Part shown: positions 48,443 through 57,802 of the stretch, one piece after another
How the letters are laid out: every line of letters starts with the position of its first letter
Position numbering within the stretch: position 1 is the first letter of the stretch
NCBI GenBank assembly: GCA_963706515.1
Contig: CAVPMW010000017.1
Coordinates: 366,902 to 430,901, forward strand
Direction of reading: 5' to 3'
DNA length: 64,000 bases
DNA from: CAVPMW01 sp963706515
Lineage (GTDB): Bacteria > Chloroflexota > Anaerolineae > Anaerolineales > UBA4823
Notes under the pieces: model-generated
Seen by the model: only the letters and a program-made list of their open reading frames with translations
Told to the model about the DNA's origin: nothing
Database searches by the model: none
Translations under genes and position numbers: made by a program

Positions 48443-49483
48443 ATGACTAATTTCCCTCTTCGATTTGGTGTAATCGGCGCCGGGCGGATCGGAAAAATCC
48501 ATGCCGAGAACCTGGCGACGCGCGTCCCAGGCGCGCAGGTAGCTGCAATTGCTGACATCAACCTGCCTGCCGCCCAGGAAGTTGCGGACTGCCTGCACAT
48601 CGATCAGGTCGTCAGCGATTACCGGGCGATTTTGGACGATCCTGCCATCGACGCGGTGGCGATCTGCTCGTCGACGGACACCCACGCTCAAATGATCGTC
48701 GCTGCTGCTCGGGCGCGCAAGCACGTATTCTGTGAAAAACCGATCGATTACGACCTGCTGAAGGTTGACCAGGCCCTGGAAGCGGTTGAGCAGGCTGGCG
48801 TCAAGCTGCAGATCGGCTTCAACCGGCGTTTCGATCCCAACTTCTCCCATGTGCACAGCCTGGTTGCGGAGGGCAAGATTGGAACGCCCCACATCCTGCG
48901 CATCACCAGCCGCGACCCGGCTCCTCCTCCGATCGAGTACGTCCAGGTGTCAGGCGGGATCTTCCTGGATATGACCATCCATGATTTCGATATGGCCCGC
49001 TTCTTGATGGGCTGTGAAGTAAGCGAGATTTACGCCAGCGGCAGCGTGCTGGTTGATCCCAGGATCGGCTTAGCTGGAGATATCGATACCGCCCTGATCG
49101 TCCTGCAATTTGAAAATGGAGCAATCGGCACGATCGACAACAGCCGCCAGGCGGTCTACGGCTACGACCAACGCGTGGAAGTCTTCGGCTCGAAAGGCAT
49201 GGTGGCTGCCAATAATAACACCTCCGACAACGACGTGTATGCCGATGCCGAGGGCGTGCATTCCGCCAGGCCGCTTTATTTCTTTCTGGAGCGCTACAAG
49301 GAGTCGTTTATCGAAGAGCTGCGCCAGTTCGTTGCCTGCGTGCAGGGAGACCTGCCGCCTGCGGTGACCGGGCAGGATGGACGCATTCCGGTGCTGATGG
49401 GCATTGCAGCCAGGAAATCTTACCTGGAGAAACGACCGGTGAAGGTGTTCGCCTCCGGGCCTATTTCAACAGACCGCGCATGA
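48443..49483 (+). CDS. iolG: Inositol 2-dehydrogenase-like oxidoreductase 3
   Basis: Intact, 346 residues. GVIGAGRIGKIHAENLA is the dinucleotide site, CEKPIDY contains the catalytic Lys, and the substrate-side MTIHDFDMARFLMG follows. The middle reads IDNSRQAVYGYDQRVEVFG. It is the closest relative of the frameshifted protein at 46255 and probably a duplicate. AGAGG precedes its ATG. Its 3' end overlaps the end of the convergent epimerase gene by 23 bases. Confidence 0.87.
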   Translation: MTNFPLRFGVIGAGRIGKIHAENLATRVPGAQVAAIADINLPAAQEVADCLHIDQVVSDYRAILDDPAIDAVAICSSTDTHAQMIVAAARARKHVFCEKPIDYDLLKVDQALEAVEQAGVKLQIGFNRRFDPNFSHVHSLVAEGKIGTPHILRITSRDPAPPPIEYVQVSGGIFLDMTIHDFDMARFLMGCEVSEIYASGSVLVDPRIGLAGDIDTALIVLQFENGAIGTIDNSRQAVYGYDQRVEVFGSKGMVAANNNTSDNDVYADAEGVHSARPLYFFLERYKESFIEELRQFVACVQGDLPPAVTGQDGRIPVLMGIAARKSYLEKRPVKVFASGPISTDRA

Positions 49484-50324
49484 ACAGCAATGCTTTGCGC
49501 GCCTCTGCATCCATCTCCAACCCGACGCTCAGGTCGCGGAAGACCCGAATGTCTCGACCGATCTGACCTCCCGGCATCAAGAACGGTTCCATAACCACGT
49601 CACCCTGGTAGTTTATCTTACGCAGCGCTGCGGCGACCTCCGTCCAGGGGATATGACCGTAGCCAGGCGGCATGCGGTTGTTCTCGCCGATATGGAAATG
49701 CCCGAGCTTGTCGCCGGCGCGTACGATGGCCTCGCCGAGAAAATCTTCCTCGATGTTCATGTGGAAGGTATCCAGCATTACCTTCGCGTTCGGGCTGCCA
49801 ATCGCCTCCACGTACTCGACAGCCTCCTGGCAGGTGTTGATCAGGAACTGCTCAAAACGGTTGACGACTTCCATACAGTAGAAAACGTTGTTCGCCTCAG
49901 CTCGTTTGACTGCCTTGCGCATGCTATCCACGCTGCGTTCCAGGTAAGAACGCTTATCGATTTCACCTTCGGGCAAGGTTACCGGCCAACAGGTATAGAT
50001 GATGCCGCCCAGGTTGCCCCCGCCCATCTCCCCTATCCCTTCGGTGATTTCAGCCAAGAAATCAATTCCCCGCTGGCGCACGGTCACGTCGGCGGAAGCA
50101 ATGTCGTAGCGCGGCGGCAAGCCTATGCAGTAGGAAAGCTTAATCCCGCACTGCTCGGCATGGGTTTTCAAATCCTTGCGTTCTTTTGAGGTCATACCGG
50201 CAATTGTGCCGCCATTGATCTCCAAAATGTCAAACCCGAGCTCGGCAACCTTATCGATGTACGGGTGGAAATCCGCATCCCATTCGTGCGTCCAGTAAGC
50301 ATAGTAGATGCCAATTTTATTCAC
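49461..50324 (-). CDS. Sugar isomerase/epimerase (tagatose 3-epimerase-like TIM barrel)
   Basis: About 288 residues from a GTG start at 50324, chosen because GGAGG lies 7 bases upstream and the protein then begins NKIGIYYAYWTHEW, the usual family start. The metal and active-site pieces are EVVNRFEQFLINT, VMLDTFHMNIEE, HFHIGENNR and VVMEPF, which match the D-tagatose/D-psicose 3-epimerase group more than IolE. A keto-sugar or inosose epimer is the likely substrate. It is transcribed against the inositol cluster. Confidence 0.8.
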   Translation of the reverse strand: MNKIGIYYAYWTHEWDADFHPYIDKVAELGFDILEINGGTIAGMTSKERKDLKTHAEQCGIKLSYCIGLPPRYDIASADVTVRQRGIDFLAEITEGIGEMGGGNLGGIIYTCWPVTLPEGEIDKRSYLERSVDSMRKAVKRAEANNVFYCMEVVNRFEQFLINTCQEAVEYVEAIGSPNAKVMLDTFHMNIEEDFLGEAIVRAGDKLGHFHIGENNRMPPGYGHIPWTEVAAALRKINYQGDVVMEPFLMPGGQIGRDIRVFRDLSVGLEMDAEARKALLFMRGLLK

Positions 50325-50384
50325 GAGCAGCCTCCTCAGCCTGGTGGAATAATTCTCGTTTCCAATAATAGCATAAGAACCTGT

Positions 50385-50468
50385 CCGAAAATACGAGGGG
50401 TTCCGATTTTGTAGTGTGTGCGGCTTCGCCGCACACACTACAAAATCGGTTCTCCCATTCATTTTCGG
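50385..50468. repeat. Hairpin repeat, family A, copy 3
   Basis: CCGAAAAT (50385-50392) and ATTTTCGG (50461-50468) enclose perfect 22-base arms (50403-50424, 50428-50449) with a TTC loop. Orientation is opposite to copies 1 and 2. It lies between the GGDEF gene stop (50559) and the epimerase start. Confidence 0.9.
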
Positions 50469-50558
50469 ATAGATATTAAATCTGAGTACACTTAGCTGAT
50501 CCAGCCCTGCAGGGGGTCGTGTGCCCTCCTGGCGATCAAACTTACGCTGACAGGAGGC

Positions 50559-53500
50559 TCAATCGGTCGAATGTATGCCAGCCGGCTCGAGGGCTGCTAC
50601 CTGATTACGACCTGCCCCCTTGGCTGAGTACATGGCGGTGTCTGCCCGGTCGAGCAGTACTGCTAAATCGATCAGCTCACCTTGCGTACAGCTAACCCCC
50701 ATGCTGACGGTAATAAAAATCGGGCCGATGTTGGTTTCCATCGGAGTTCTGGCGATCATCTTGCACAGCCGCTCCGCGACCAGGAGAGCTGCAGAGCCAT
50801 CCGACTCGGGCAGCAGGATAGCAAACTCTTCACCCCCGTAGCGGCCCAAGGTATCCATCTCGCGTAAATTCATCTGGCAATGCCTGGCCAAAGCCTGTAA
50901 TACCTGATCGCCAATGGCATGGCTGTAGGCGTCATTGACCTGCTTGAAATGGTCGATGTCCAGCATGATTGCGGACAGCGGGCGAGACAGGCGGCGGGCG
51001 CGGTTGATCTCGCGCCGGCCGATCTCGAATAAGCCGCGGCGGTTCAACACGCCGGTCAGCGCATCCGTGATGGCAATCTTTTGCATCTCGCTGTATAGAC
51101 GGGCGTTTTCAATAGCCACCGCCGCCTGGTTAGCCAGGGTCTGGCACAATTTGATCTCTCCCTCACTCCAACTCCGCTCGGTCAGGCTGTCCCAAATCTG
51201 CACGAAACCAAAGATATGCCCGGAAACAATCATGGGTACTTCGAGGCCGCTTTTAATGCCATAGGTAAGCAGCTCCTCGCGATCCTGAGGATCGATGTTG
51301 GGGTCGCTTATTTGAATGATCAGATGAGTGCCGTCTCGCAGCGCTTTCAAAGTCTGTGGATAATTACTCATATCGTAAGTTACACCCAGGTCTGATATAG
51401 ACTCCAGATCATTGGCGTTGGGGCTGAAGTACTCATACACCATTTTCGCTTTTCGGGTATTCAAGTCGAATGACAGGATATGGGTGCTGGTCGCATCGAC
51501 GACCCTGGCGAGCTGCTCGCCGGCATTGGTGTATGCAGCAGTCAGGTCAAGAGATTTTGCGATCATGGCGCTGATTTCGTAGAGAACCGATAACTCGCCA
51601 GCACGCTTCTTCTCAGCACTGAACAGGCGGGCATTGTTGATCGCAATTGCAGCCTGCTGAGCAAACAAATCAAGAAGATAGCGGTCGTTGGGTGAGAATT
51701 TACGCTCAGGGTCAGAATCAACGATCCCGAGCGCGCCGACCAGGCGGCTTCCTATTCGTAAGGGTACTGCGATTGCGGCATGCCAATCGCCCTCGATGTA
51801 CGATTGTGGTCGTCCCTCCCATTGTGAATAATCCTGGATGACAATCGGCTGTTCCAGCGCCAGTGCCTGTCCCATGGCGCCCTCGCCGATAGCTATCCGC
51901 GTCCCAGCATAATCTTTGCCCATACAGTGACTTACCACAATTTGAATGTCTTTCGTTTCCGCATCGACGAGGCCGAGGTCGCCGCCGGAAGCGTCCAATA
52001 AATTCACAGCTCGTTCGAGAATAGATCTTAACAATACCGGCAGCTCGAGCTCAGAGGAGATATCCGTGACCGTTGCATGTAAGGCATCCAGCTCGCTGAC
52101 CTGAAAGCTTTGGGCTTTTAATAAGCGCAGTTTGGATACAGCCAGGGCAATCTGCGCAGCAGCATGCTCACAAATGGAAATTTCATCCTCGGTAAAAGCA
52201 TGCGGCTGGTTGAATGCGATTGTAACCGCCCCTAATTTTTGCTCACCAGCGATCAAAGGCAAGGCGATCATGGAATGCGAGGGGAATATCGCTGCGAGGC
52301 GCGGGCTGAGGTAAGGAGAATTGGCGGTGTCGTCTATGATCAATCCACGACCAGCCCTCAAGGCAAATTCAGTCAAGGTCATTTCGCCTGGCTCAATGCT
52401 GATATGAGGAAATTGTTCGCGAAATTGCCCATATGCAGCCACCGGGGTCGTCCGCTGAAGATCATCATCCCAGAAAGTAAGATAGCTGCCATCTGCATCG
52501 ATCAGCTCGCCCAGGCGGTCGGCAAGGTATTGGAGCATTTCCTCATAATTTTCCATTTCAAGGGAAGCACGCGTAATATCGTTTAGCAGCGCCAGACGGC
52601 GGGCACGCTGCTGAGCGGCCTCATAAGATTGAGCGTTGTGCAAGGCAATTGCCGCCTGGTCGGCAAATAAGGTGAGCAGGATCAGGTCATTTTGGGTGAA
52701 GCGCCCAACATCCGTATCATGCAGGACGTGGATCACACCCAGCACCTTACCTTGCCTGATCATCGGGCAGCTCAGCACGGATCTGAACGGCTGGTCACCC
52801 TCGTACACCAGGGCTCGGCTGGACCAGGTGCGATAGTCGCTGATATTCAGCGGTTCTCCGGTCAATGCCACAATCCCGGCAGCGCCTTCCCCGAACTTAA
52901 GTGTCGTCCCGGTAAAATCTCGCGGTGTTTTGTAGCTTGCCACACAGCAGACTTCCTGCCGTTCGTAATTGCATAGATAGAGGCCTCCGCCTGTTGCGCC
53001 AAGCAGCCTGGTTGCCTGCTCGACAATCATTTGAAGAAGAGAGGAGAATTCGTGAGAAGCAGTAAGTTCCAAAGAGACGGCGTGCAATACCTCCAGCTCT
53101 TCTGCCTTGCGCCTGAGCTGTTCGTCTGCAAGCTTGCGATTGGTGATATTTTCCAGGCTCCCTTCGTAGCAGATCACCTCGCCTTTGGAATCGTGGACAG
53201 CCCTGAAGGAGTCTCGCACCCAAATAACTTCCCCATCCCGGCGCCGTAAGGGCATTTCATACCCTCTCAGCAGACCATCTTTGAGCGATGATTTAATCAC
53301 CTGGTCGCGCGCCTCTGGCTCTACGTATAAGTCGCGGGCATTTACATTTAATATAGAATCCCGATCGGGATATCCAAGCATCTCCCCCATAGCCAGATTG
53401 GCGTCTGTGATCTGCCCATCCGGTGTGGTTCGATAGAGACCAACCGGTACCCTTTCAAATAACTGGCGAGCCTGCTCTTCCAATTCATGCGCTCTGGCGA

Positions 53501-54053
53501 AGAGGCGTTTGACTTGAGCGATATAAAATCCTTCTAAGAGGGCAATTCCGATAAAGGCGAAGCTTATGGTTGTACCAAGGATCACGAGCTCACCGGTTGG
53601 CTGATGATATTTCAGAACTGCGATGATGAGATATCCGCTTATGCTCAGGGCTACCATCAGCCACTTAGCTTTACCCCCCTGGAGCATGGCTGCTAACACG
53701 ATCGCAATCAAAAAGAAAAGCAGCCCGGTTGAGAGCAAGCCCGATTTGTAGGTAATGTACAAAGCGAAGCCGAAGGAGATTGCGGAGGGAGCATAGCTGG
53801 CTACGACGATATGCTTGCCGCAAGCCAGCCCGTAAACGCCAATTACCAATAGATCCAGGGCAAGCATGATCAGGATCGAATAAAATGGAATCAATCCCAA
53901 TCCCCAGGCAATCGCGATCAATAAGGTATCGACTAAAAAGAGTGCCTCGAGGCAGACCAATACTGCTTTGGTCAGATATTCGCGCTGCGCCTCGTCAGGA
54001 TCTTTAGCCCGGGGTGTGGTAAGCGCCTGCCACCATGACAAAGGATTTTTCAT
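50559..54053 (-). CDS. Membrane PAS-multiGAF diguanylate cyclase
   Basis: The intact 1164-residue protein has about six membrane helices (residues 28-185), a PAS domain (about 195-310, with LFERVPVGLYRTTPDG), four GAF domains (about 325-480, 495-645, 660-815, 830-975; for example FADQAAIALHNAQ and LANQAAVAIENARLY) and a C-terminal GGDEF domain with ITDALTGVLNRRGLFE, DIDHFKQVND and GGEEF. The active-site motif is intact as GGEEF, and the inhibitory RxxD is present five residues before it (REMD). It should make cyclic di-GMP from GTP in response to several signals. No EAL domain is seen. Confidence 0.92.
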   Translation of the reverse strand: MKNPLSWWQALTTPRAKDPDEAQREYLTKAVLVCLEALFLVDTLLIAIAWGLGLIPFYSILIMLALDLLVIGVYGLACGKHIVVASYAPSAISFGFALYITYKSGLLSTGLLFFLIAIVLAAMLQGGKAKWLMVALSISGYLIIAVLKYHQPTGELVILGTTISFAFIGIALLEGFYIAQVKRLFARAHELEEQARQLFERVPVGLYRTTPDGQITDANLAMGEMLGYPDRDSILNVNARDLYVEPEARDQVIKSSLKDGLLRGYEMPLRRRDGEVIWVRDSFRAVHDSKGEVICYEGSLENITNRKLADEQLRRKAEELEVLHAVSLELTASHEFSSLLQMIVEQATRLLGATGGGLYLCNYERQEVCCVASYKTPRDFTGTTLKFGEGAAGIVALTGEPLNISDYRTWSSRALVYEGDQPFRSVLSCPMIRQGKVLGVIHVLHDTDVGRFTQNDLILLTLFADQAAIALHNAQSYEAAQQRARRLALLNDITRASLEMENYEEMLQYLADRLGELIDADGSYLTFWDDDLQRTTPVAAYGQFREQFPHISIEPGEMTLTEFALRAGRGLIIDDTANSPYLSPRLAAIFPSHSMIALPLIAGEQKLGAVTIAFNQPHAFTEDEISICEHAAAQIALAVSKLRLLKAQSFQVSELDALHATVTDISSELELPVLLRSILERAVNLLDASGGDLGLVDAETKDIQIVVSHCMGKDYAGTRIAIGEGAMGQALALEQPIVIQDYSQWEGRPQSYIEGDWHAAIAVPLRIGSRLVGALGIVDSDPERKFSPNDRYLLDLFAQQAAIAINNARLFSAEKKRAGELSVLYEISAMIAKSLDLTAAYTNAGEQLARVVDATSTHILSFDLNTRKAKMVYEYFSPNANDLESISDLGVTYDMSNYPQTLKALRDGTHLIIQISDPNIDPQDREELLTYGIKSGLEVPMIVSGHIFGFVQIWDSLTERSWSEGEIKLCQTLANQAAVAIENARLYSEMQKIAITDALTGVLNRRGLFEIGRREINRARRLSRPLSAIMLDIDHFKQVNDAYSHAIGDQVLQALARHCQMNLREMDTLGRYGGEEFAILLPESDGSAALLVAERLCKMIARTPMETNIGPIFITVSMGVSCTQGELIDLAVLLDRADTAMYSAKGAGRNQVAALEPAGIHSTD

Positions 54054-54155
54054 CTTCAGGTCATCTTATTATCGCTCAAGTTTTTTTGCGCCAGCTTCCA
54101 AATGCGTTAGGCGAGATTTTCCAGCATGGATTGAAGCCCAAAGGAGAAGATATAT

Positions 54156-54207
54156 CCGAAAACGAGGTGCAGGTGGCGCCAAAGCGCCACCTGCACCTCG
54201 TTTTCGG
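54156..54207. terminator. Long perfect hairpin, related to the CCGAAAA repeat family
   Basis: Two 24-base arms (54156-54179, 54184-54207) pair perfectly around a CAAA loop. The ends CCGAAAA and TTTTCGG match the family-B hairpins while the core differs. It lies 12 bases after the methyltransferase stop and 102 bases before the start of the GGDEF gene, so it may end the methyltransferase transcript. No long T run follows. Confidence 0.65.
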
Positions 54208-54218
54208 AAATTTTCCCT

Positions 54219-54911
54219 CTACTTCTTTTCCAGCCATACCTGGAAGCCGATTTCGTCGAGCTCGATCCTGGCTTCGCCAAATGGAGTCTGGGAGACGAAT
54301 TCTTCCATCTCTTGAACGGTATAGGCTCTTTTCAGCAGCATGAGCTTGAAAGCCGAGCTGGTCATCCACTCATCGAACCGCCTTAGTTTCAGGCTCTTAA
54401 CATAGCGCTCAATTTCATCGTGCGAGGCATCCCGGCGCAGGTCCACAATGACTGCCTTGCCCTCGGGTCGCAGGACTCGATACATCTCCGCGATGGCTGA
54501 GATCGGGTAGCTGAAGTTCTTGAACGCTGCCTGGCAAAACATGAAGTCGAATGACCCATCCTTGAAAGGCATCTGGGCCGCATCGCCCTGGCGGAATTCG
54601 ATCTGCAGACCCGCTTCAGCGGCATTCTTCTGCGCCATCTCCACAAAGGTCTTGCTGATGTCCAGGCCGGTGATCTTGTAATCGCCGAGCCTGGCCAGCT
54701 CGATGCAGAAATATCCGGGACCCGGCGCAATTTCCAGCACATCGCTGCCAGGCGGGATTTTCTTGGCCAGCGTTTGCGCCATATAGCGGTGGCGCTGCAG
54801 GTCTTTCTGGGTCGTCTTGGCGTACCAGGTTGCAATGAACCCTTCCATCGCCAGGCCCTTATAACCCTTGGCTGGTCGTGAAGTGTTAATATTTTCGAGT
54901 TGGTTTTCCAT
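54219..54911 (-). CDS. Class I SAM-dependent methyltransferase
   Basis: Intact, 230 residues. The SAM-binding motif I is VLEIAPGPGYFCIELA, motif II has ITGLDISKTFVEMA, and FRQGDAAQMPFKDGSFDF is the motif for the adenine side. The pattern is of the UbiE/Methyltransf_11 type. ATG 54911 has AAGGAG upstream. It has no pathway partners on its strand, so the substrate is unknown. The xylulokinase-like gene diverges from it. Confidence 0.85.
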   Translation of the reverse strand: MENQLENINTSRPAKGYKGLAMEGFIATWYAKTTQKDLQRHRYMAQTLAKKIPPGSDVLEIAPGPGYFCIELARLGDYKITGLDISKTFVEMAQKNAAEAGLQIEFRQGDAAQMPFKDGSFDFMFCQAAFKNFSYPISAIAEMYRVLRPEGKAVIVDLRRDASHDEIERYVKSLKLRRFDEWMTSSAFKLMLLKRAYTVQEMEEFVSQTPFGEARIELDEIGFQVWLEKK

Positions 54912-55099
54912 CTTGGTTCTCCTTATTCGATAGAAAAGATATTCCTATAATCTTGATGGGATAATCATACTGGCTGGCGATTGGATCAGCATCACCCGGG
55001 AGGGGTGATTGGGAGGGTGATTGTATAATTTGATAGGACCGGGTTAATCGCATCCGACATCGAGTTTGTTTGCCCGGTCCGAGATTTGTGAGGGCAGCA

Positions 55100-56545
55100 G
55101 TGGAATACACCCTGGGCATCGACCTGGGAACTTCCGGCGTGAAAGCCGGCACGCTGAACCTGGCTTCGCTGAAGCTGGATGCTGTTTCCGCGCGCGAGGT
55201 TGCGGCTGGACCTGAGCAGGACCCGGACGTCCTTTGGGAGAAAACGTTAGAAGCGGTCAGTGAAGCGCTGAGTTTGCTCGGGGCAGACAGGAGCATCAAA
55301 GCCATTGGATTATCCGGGCAGATGCACGGAGCTGTTTTGTACGATGCCCGGGGGGTGCTGATTGCCCCGGTCATAACCTGGAAGGATGAAAAATGGAGCG
55401 GTGGGTCCGTCGTCGAAAAAATGAAGCAGGTTGTGGGTCAGCAAACCTACCCGGAGCTGGGGACCGACATTTCCAGCGGTTATTCCGGCGCGGTGCTCTT
55501 CGGCATACGTGAGAGCGATCCGGAGCTTTTCCGGCGGATCGCCCATTTTGTACTGCCCACGGATTTCCTCAGGGGTAAATTTCTCGGCAGGAACCGCTAT
55601 GCTACGGACCCGACGAACGCCTTCGGGACCGGACTGTTCAACACGAAATTAAGCCGGTGGCACGCAGAGCTCATCCGGACGCTCCAGCTGCCGCTGGATA
55701 TCTTCCCTGAGGTTCACGATTCTGCTCAAATCGCGGGAGAAATCTCGGCGGATATTGCCCGCCACCTTGGCCTGGAGACGGGGGTCCCGATCGTTTACGG
55801 CGGCGGGGACAACCAGATGAGCATGCTGGGCAGCGGGCTGGTCAGCCCGGAGTCGCCGGTCCTGATCAATATCGGGACAGCCGCTCAAATTTCAAAGGTG
55901 GAGGCGCGCTTCCGGAAGCTGCCCGGCCTGGACACCCGGAGTTTCTTCGGCGGGAATTACGCCATGGTCGGGGTGAGCTTGCTGGGCGGAGGGAGCTTTA
56001 AATGGCTGCGGGATTCTATCCGGGAAGAGGGAGCCGCGGATTTGGACTACTCTCAATTGGAAGAGCTTGCCTCGCGAGCGCCGCCTGGGGCGGATGGCTT
56101 GATTTATTGTACCGGTCCCACCCGCCAGGATCCCACCCGGAAGAGAGGCTTCTATGGAAACCTTGCCAGGGCGGGCAGCCTGGGGCATAAAGCCAGGGCG
56201 GTCATGGAAGGGGTCTTGATGGATTTATACCCTGCCTACGAGCGGATGAGCAAAGCTGACCGCAGCGATTTCATCGTTGGCGCAGGGAAGGGCTTGCAAA
56301 ATAACCGGGTCTGGTCGCAGGTCGCTGCCGGTTTATTGGGAAAGCCGCTGCGCATCACGGATTTCGAGAATGCCGTTTTCGGGGCTGCCTTAATGGCTGC
56401 TGCGGGCGTCGGGGAGATTGAGGGACTGGGAGAGGCGCTCCGCTCGATCGAGTATACCCGCGAGATTGCACCAGACCCGGCGAGCGTAAATTTCTACCGG
56501 GATGAGTTCGTCAGGTACTGGCGCTCCCAGGTAAGCAGGCTGTAA
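55100..56545 (+). CDS. Xylulokinase-like FGGY carbohydrate kinase
   Basis: About 481 residues. The N-terminal ATPase fold begins LGIDLGTSGVKAG, and GLSGQMHGAVLYD is the motif most typical of xylulokinase. The catalytic Asp is in VYGGGDNQMSML, and the C-terminal domain has INIGTAAQ, GVSLLGGGSFKWLRD and FIVGAGKGLQNNRVW. GTG 55100 is chosen because the protein then starts VEYTLGID; GTG 55088 is possible, and GAGGG lies between them. It is most likely a kinase of D-xylulose or a related keto-sugar, possibly the product of the nearby epimerase. Confidence 0.85.
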   Translation: MEYTLGIDLGTSGVKAGTLNLASLKLDAVSAREVAAGPEQDPDVLWEKTLEAVSEALSLLGADRSIKAIGLSGQMHGAVLYDARGVLIAPVITWKDEKWSGGSVVEKMKQVVGQQTYPELGTDISSGYSGAVLFGIRESDPELFRRIAHFVLPTDFLRGKFLGRNRYATDPTNAFGTGLFNTKLSRWHAELIRTLQLPLDIFPEVHDSAQIAGEISADIARHLGLETGVPIVYGGGDNQMSMLGSGLVSPESPVLINIGTAAQISKVEARFRKLPGLDTRSFFGGNYAMVGVSLLGGGSFKWLRDSIREEGAADLDYSQLEELASRAPPGADGLIYCTGPTRQDPTRKRGFYGNLARAGSLGHKARAVMEGVLMDLYPAYERMSKADRSDFIVGAGKGLQNNRVWSQVAAGLLGKPLRITDFENAVFGAALMAAAGVGEIEGLGEALRSIEYTREIAPDPASVNFYRDEFVRYWRSQVSRL

Positions 56546-56573
56546 AACCGGAGGGTGGGGCTATTCTGTCAGC

Positions 56574-57779
56574 TCAAATACCCTTGTCCAGCGGGGGCAT
56601 CACCGCCAGGAAATCCTCGGCAAAGCGCCGGCTGTATTCGTCCAGCAGGGACTGCAGGCGGTCTGGGTCCGGCGAAGCCAGGATCACCCCGGCGTGGTGC
56701 CGTTTGTTCAGCCGCCAGACGACCTCCGGGTCCTGGTAGACCGACAGGTCGGGGTACTCCTGGCGGGCCAGGCAGTTGATCACTCCCGCATAATCGGAGC
56801 GGCTGGCGGGGAGCTGGTACGCCTCGCCGCGCAAATGGGCAATCTCGATTTTTGCCCACTCGGACCACAGGTTTATCCCGGTGGCATATTCGACGGTTTC
56901 AGCGATATTCGCACCTGCCACGCGCGAGGCGCATTCCAGAAAATAGTAGCGACCATCGGCGCGGGCGTGGATAAATTCGGTATGGCTAGCGCCGCGCAGC
57001 GCTCCGAGGGCTTTCAAGACACGGCGCGCCAGTGCAGGCAGCGTTTTGGCTGCACCCGACCTGCGGTCGAGGGTGCGGGTAACGAAGACGCCGCCGCCCT
57101 GGTAGACGCTCATCGGCGGGTTGGCATACTGGTGCGTCTCTGCAAAAATCACTTTGCCCTCGTCCACCAGCGCGTCCACGTGGAGCACATCGCCTGGGAG
57201 AAATTGCTCCAGCAGGTAATACGATTGGGCGTCGCCCAGCTTATCCAGCACAGGCCAGATGTCTTCGGGGCGCTGAATGTTGGTAATTCCCATGGAGCCG
57301 GCTTCCAAGCGGGGTTTCAGCAGCCAGGGCGGCGGCACCCGCTCCATAAACTCGCGCAGCCGGTCGTAGTTGAATACCGGGGTAAATGCCGGGATGGGGA
57401 TCCCCGCTTCCTGGGCGAGCATGCGCATGGTCAGCTTGTCGCGGAAATGCCGGGCATGCGACTCGCCCATGCCCGCCAGGCCGAGATGGTCTCTCAGCGC
57501 TCCAGCGGTATCCACGTCGAAATCGTCCAGGGCGACGACCTGGTCGATCGCATGGCTGCGGGCGATGTAGCTGACTGCGTAGAGGATATCCGGGCGTTTG
57601 CGCAGGTCGGGCATGGCAAAGAGCTCATCCAGGCTCTCGCGCGGCCAGTCTTCTCCCTGCACGCTCTCGCGAGTAAGGAGCAGCACCGAGCAGCCGAGCT
57701 GCCTGGCAGTGCGCAGGAAAGCCCCGCCTTTATAGTAGCTGGCGAGGCAGAGCAAAGTCAGGGGGCGGTTTTCCGGCAT
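56574..57779 (-). CDS. ATP-grasp amide ligase 1
   Basis: Intact, about 402 residues from ATG 57779, which has GGAGG upstream. The ATP-grasp pieces are PWLLKPRLEAGSMGI (nucleotide Lys), YYLLEQFLPGDVLHVDAL and the Mg-binding YYFLECASRVAGANIAE. A preceding Rossmann-like domain has TLLCLASYYKGGAFLRTAR. The overall type resembles carnosine-synthase and BtrJ-like ligases that join amino acids. It is the last gene of the amide-ligase cluster, 67 bases from the GCS2 stop, across the tandem repeats. Confidence 0.85.
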   Translation of the reverse strand: MPENRPLTLLCLASYYKGGAFLRTARQLGCSVLLLTRESVQGEDWPRESLDELFAMPDLRKRPDILYAVSYIARSHAIDQVVALDDFDVDTAGALRDHLGLAGMGESHARHFRDKLTMRMLAQEAGIPIPAFTPVFNYDRLREFMERVPPPWLLKPRLEAGSMGITNIQRPEDIWPVLDKLGDAQSYYLLEQFLPGDVLHVDALVDEGKVIFAETHQYANPPMSVYQGGGVFVTRTLDRRSGAAKTLPALARRVLKALGALRGASHTEFIHARADGRYYFLECASRVAGANIAETVEYATGINLWSEWAKIEIAHLRGEAYQLPASRSDYAGVINCLARQEYPDLSVYQDPEVVWRLNKRHHAGVILASPDPDRLQSLLDEYSRRFAEDFLAVMPPLDKGI

Positions 57780-57802
57780 GGTTGTTCCTCCACTCCTATC
57801 CC

